From the NCBI GenBank assembly GCA_963774745.1, contig CAVZGE010000004.1, positions 1 to 64,000 on the forward strand: DNA of 64,000 nt, given 5' to 3'. The notes beneath the pieces were generated by a model. The model was not told the origin of the DNA. It searched no databases and saw only the letters and a list, made by a program, of their open reading frames with translations. This DNA is from Prado023 sp963774745. GTDB lineage: Bacteria > Actinomycetota > Actinomycetes > S36-B12 > CAIYMF01. Made by a program: the position numbers and the translations under genes. How positions within the stretch are numbered: the stretch's first letter is position 1; each line of letters opens with the position of its first letter. Positions 61,572-64,000 of the stretch are shown here, in pieces.

Positions 61572-64000
61572 TCAGCCGGCCTGGCGCTCCCGCAGCCGTT
61601 GGCTGATCACGTGGGTCACGCCATCGCCGCGCATGCTCACGCCGTACAGCGCATCGGCGATCTCCATCGTCCGCTTCTGGTGCGTGATGACGATGAGCTG
61701 GCTGTTCGCGCGCAGCTCCTCCAACACGTCCAGCAGCCGGCCGAGGTTGACGTCGTCGAGGGCGGCCTCGACCTCGTCGAGCACGTAGAACGGGCTCGGC
61801 CGGGCCTGGAACAGCGAGACGAGGAAGGCCACGGCCGTCAGCGAGCGCTCGCCGCCGGAGAGCAGCGACAACCGCTTGATCTTCTTGCCCGGGGGGCGGG
61901 CCTCGACCTCGATGCCGGTGGTGAGCATGTTCTCCGGATCGGTCAGGACCAAGCGGCCCGCGCCCCCGGGGAACAGCCGGGCGAACACCTGCTCGAACTG
62001 GACGGCCACATCGGCGTAGGCGGCGGTGAACACCTCCTCGACACGTGCGTCCACGTCGTTGATGAGGTCGAGAAGGTCCTTGCGCGAGCGCTTGAGGTCG
62101 TCGAGCTGCTCGGTGAGGAATCGGTGGCGCTCCTCGAGCGCGGCGAACTCCTCGAGCGCCAGTGGATTGACCTTGCCCAGCAGTGCCATCGCCTTCTCGG
62201 CGGTCCGCAGGCGGCGCTCCTGCTCCGCGCGCACGTAGGGGTAGGGCGCCGGCTCGGGGGCGTTGGGGTCCACGTCGTCACCGGGGGCGCGCAACGACGG
62301 CGGCACCGGCTGGTCGGGTCCGTAGTCGGCGACCAGCGCCTCGGTCTCCAGGCCGAACTCGCTCATCGCGCGGTTGGCGAGGTTCTCGATCCGCAGGCGC
62401 TGCTCGGCGCGGGCCACCTCGTCGCGGTGCACCGACGAGGTGAGCTCCTCGAGGTCGGCGGACAGGCCGCGGATCCGTGCGCGCAGCTCGGAGAGCTCGG
62501 CATCCGACGCAGCGCGCGCCTGCTCGGCGGCCGTGCGGGCCTCGGCGGCAGCGACCACCGACGCATCGAGGCGGGTCAGGACCACCGATCCGCCGTCTGC
62601 CACCGCCTGGGCCACGGCGGCAGCCCGGGCGCGACGCTCCCGACGCTCCACGGCTCGGCGCCGGGACGAGCGCTCGTTCGCGGCGGCGCGCTCCAGCTGC
62701 TCGGCGCGCCCGGCGATGGCCCGCGCGCGCTCCTCGCTGGTCCGCACGGCAAGCCGCGCCTCCACCTCGGCGCGGCGCGCGGCCTCGGCGGCGAGCGCAG
62801 CCTCATCGCGGGCGTCCGGTGAGGGATCGGCCTCATCCACGGGGTCGGCGCTGGCCCGGTCCATCCGCGCGGAGAGCTCGGCCAGCGTGGCGCGATCGTC
62901 GGCGAGCGCCTGCTCGGAGGCCGCCAGCATTCGCTCGATGCGCTCGGCCTCGGCCAGCGCGGCACGCGACTGCTGACCCAGGTTGCCCAGCTGCTCGGCC
63001 ACGGCGGCCATCCGGGCGTCGGACTCGTGCAGCCGGTCGAGGGCCTCGTCGCTGGCCCGGGCCGCCACCTCCCGCTCCGTGCGCAGCGCGGCCAGCTCGA
63101 AGCGCAGGCGCTCGGCGTCGTGTGCGGCCGCAGCCAGTTCGGTGCGCGCCTGCTCCAACGATGCGGTGACCTCGATCCGGCTCGGCGCCGCCTGCGATCC
63201 CCCGACGACCAGGCCGCGGCCGACGAGATCCCCCGTACGGGTCACCACCAGCAGCCCCGGCGCGGAGCCGGCGACCTCCAGCGCGGTGGACAGATCCCCG
63301 TCCACGACAGCGACCCGGTCGAGCAGCGCGCCCAGTGCAGGCGCGCCGGGGCCCGTGCTGGTCACGCACTCGATCGCGTACCGCGCCCCGTCGGGCAGCT
63401 CCGGCCATCCTGCGGGATCCGAGGCGCCCAGCTCGGGGACGAGCACTGCGGCACGCCCCCGGTCGTCGGCAGCGAGCCATTCCAGTGCGGCGAGGGCGGA
63501 TCCCGCCCCCTCGGCCAGGGCCGCATCGGCGGCTGCCCCCAACGCGGCACCGATCGCGACCTCGTAACCGGGCTCGACGCGCAGGGTCGGGGCGAGGGTG
63601 CCGGAGACCCCGGGGACCGCTCCCCCGGCCAGCTCGCCGGAGGCATCGGCCACCGTGACCATCGGGGCCAGGGCTTCCACCCGGGCAGCCAGGCCAGCCC
63701 GGGTCCGCTCCACCTGCGACTCGCGGGCGGCGAGCTCGGCGATCTGGTCGTCGACGGCGGTGAGTGCGATCTGCGCTGCCTCGAAACCCGAGTCGAGGTC
63801 GACCTCGCCCTCGTCGAGACCGGCGATCGACGTCTCGAGGGTGCGGAACTCGTGATCGGCCTTCGTGGCTCGCTCCCTGGCCGCCTGCACCTGGCCGCGC
63901 AGGCGCTCGATCTCGCTGGCCCGGGCGTCAGCACGGGATCGCGCGGCGTTGACCTGACCCTGCAGCCGGACCACGCCCTCGCGGCGGTCGGAGGCCGCCC
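61572..64000 (-). CDS. smc: Chromosome segregation ATPase SMC, C-terminal about 810 residues
   Basis: The start lies beyond the window; the visible part ends at 61572. Order on the protein: end of the first coiled coil, hinge (GAVPGVSGTLAPTLRVEPGY, AALGAAADAALAEGAGSALA, LLVVTRTGDLVGRGLVVGGS), the second Ala/Arg/Glu-rich coiled coil (about 62,030-63,170), then the ATPase tail with the signature RLSLLSGGERSLTAVAFLVS and Walker B FYVLDEVEAALDDVNLGRLL. It forms condensin with ScpAB and organises the chromosome. The smc-ftsY-ffh-rpsP order is the standard one, with one extra gene here. Confidence 0.95.
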   Translation of the reverse strand, partial: AASDRREGVVRLQGQVNAARSRADARASEIERLRGQVQAARERATKADHEFRTLETSIAGLDEGEVDLDSGFEAAQIALTAVDDQIAELAARESQVERTRAGLAARVEALAPMVTVADASGELAGGAVPGVSGTLAPTLRVEPGYEVAIGAALGAAADAALAEGAGSALAALEWLAADDRGRAAVLVPELGASDPAGWPELPDGARYAIECVTSTGPGAPALGALLDRVAVVDGDLSTALEVAGSAPGLLVVTRTGDLVGRGLVVGGSQAAPSRIEVTASLEQARTELAAAAHDAERLRFELAALRTEREVAARASDEALDRLHESDARMAAVAEQLGNLGQQSRAALAEAERIERMLAASEQALADDRATLAELSARMDRASADPVDEADPSPDARDEAALAAEAARRAEVEARLAVRTSEERARAIAGRAEQLERAAANERSSRRRAVERRERRARAAAVAQAVADGGSVVLTRLDASVVAAAEARTAAEQARAASDAELSELRARIRGLSADLEELTSSVHRDEVARAEQRLRIENLANRAMSEFGLETEALVADYGPDQPVPPSLRAPGDDVDPNAPEPAPYPYVRAEQERRLRTAEKAMALLGKVNPLALEEFAALEERHRFLTEQLDDLKRSRKDLLDLINDVDARVEEVFTAAYADVAVQFEQVFARLFPGGAGRLVLTDPENMLTTGIEVEARPPGKKIKRLSLLSGGERSLTAVAFLVSLFQARPSPFYVLDEVEAALDDVNLGRLLDVLEELRANSQLIVITHQKRTMEIADALYGVSMRGDGVTHVISQRLRERQAG

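Noticed and set aside
1..64000. tRNA, rRNA, CRISPR or toxin-antitoxin loci
   Set aside because: Looked for cloverleaf-like segments, regular spaced repeats and small paired genes in the gaps; none was convincing by eye.

Overview
The window reads as two unrelated pieces of DNA joined at about position 9,020-9,032. The left piece (1-~9,019) looks alphaproteobacterial, probably Hyphomicrobiales/Rhizobiales. Nearly every gene in it is broken by frameshifts that leave the conserved protein sequence readable in alternating frames. The right piece (~9,032-64,000) is very GC-rich and has classic actinobacterial gene order on long, mostly clean reading frames. The join cuts an msrQ gene on its left side and a 2-hydroxyacid dehydrogenase gene on its right side. 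No mobile element lies at the join, so a chimeric assembly is the simplest explanation.

Left piece: the 5' part of a DUF3734 patatin gene that runs off the window (1-563, minus); a secreted cupin protein (974-1434); a bufferin/gig-type operon bufA-bufB-bufC-DoxX (1792-4120) for copper or other thiophilic metal stress; DUF4242 (4245-4540) and DUF302 (4789-5275) genes; a second DUF3734 patatin copy (5339-6425); a 5'-truncated IS21 element (6428-8015); and a broken msrP-msrQ pair (8016-9019). The IS21 right end appears to sit inside msrP.

Right piece, 9-28 kb: a lipoprotein multicopper oxidase. Then an amine and proline catabolic block: aminoaldehyde dehydrogenase, Lrp/AsnC regulator, class III aminotransferase, split-barrel flavoprotein, FAD amine oxidase and fused PutA. 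Then an MFS transporter, acyl-CoA thioesterase and membrane-anchored GH13 enzyme. Then a glutaryl-CoA dehydrogenase / CoA-transferase / GntR operon with a palindromic operator candidate.

Right piece, 28-64 kb: propionyl-CoA synthetase and the minus-strand housekeeping block rlmN, cdsA, frr, pyrH, tsf, rpsB, (M23 peptidase on plus), whiG, xerC, dprA, comM, yraN, rnhB, two lepB genes, rplS, trmD, rimM, khpA, rpsP, ycaQ-like, ffh. After these come a membrane flippase-like protein, an epimerase/TetR divergon, the nitrogen operon amt-glnK-glnD, an AidB-like acyl-CoA dehydrogenase, ftsY, a secreted beta-propeller protein and smc (cut by the window end). Five or so frameshifts occur here too (putA, the CoA-transferase, comM, ffh twice), several beside C or G runs, which suggests residual long-read errors. 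The main biological points are the very long Ala/Val/Glu tail on ribosomal protein S2, the repeated tail on S16, a four-copy 29-bp intergenic repeat before ftsY, and the bufferin operon. I saw no tRNA, rRNA or CRISPR array.
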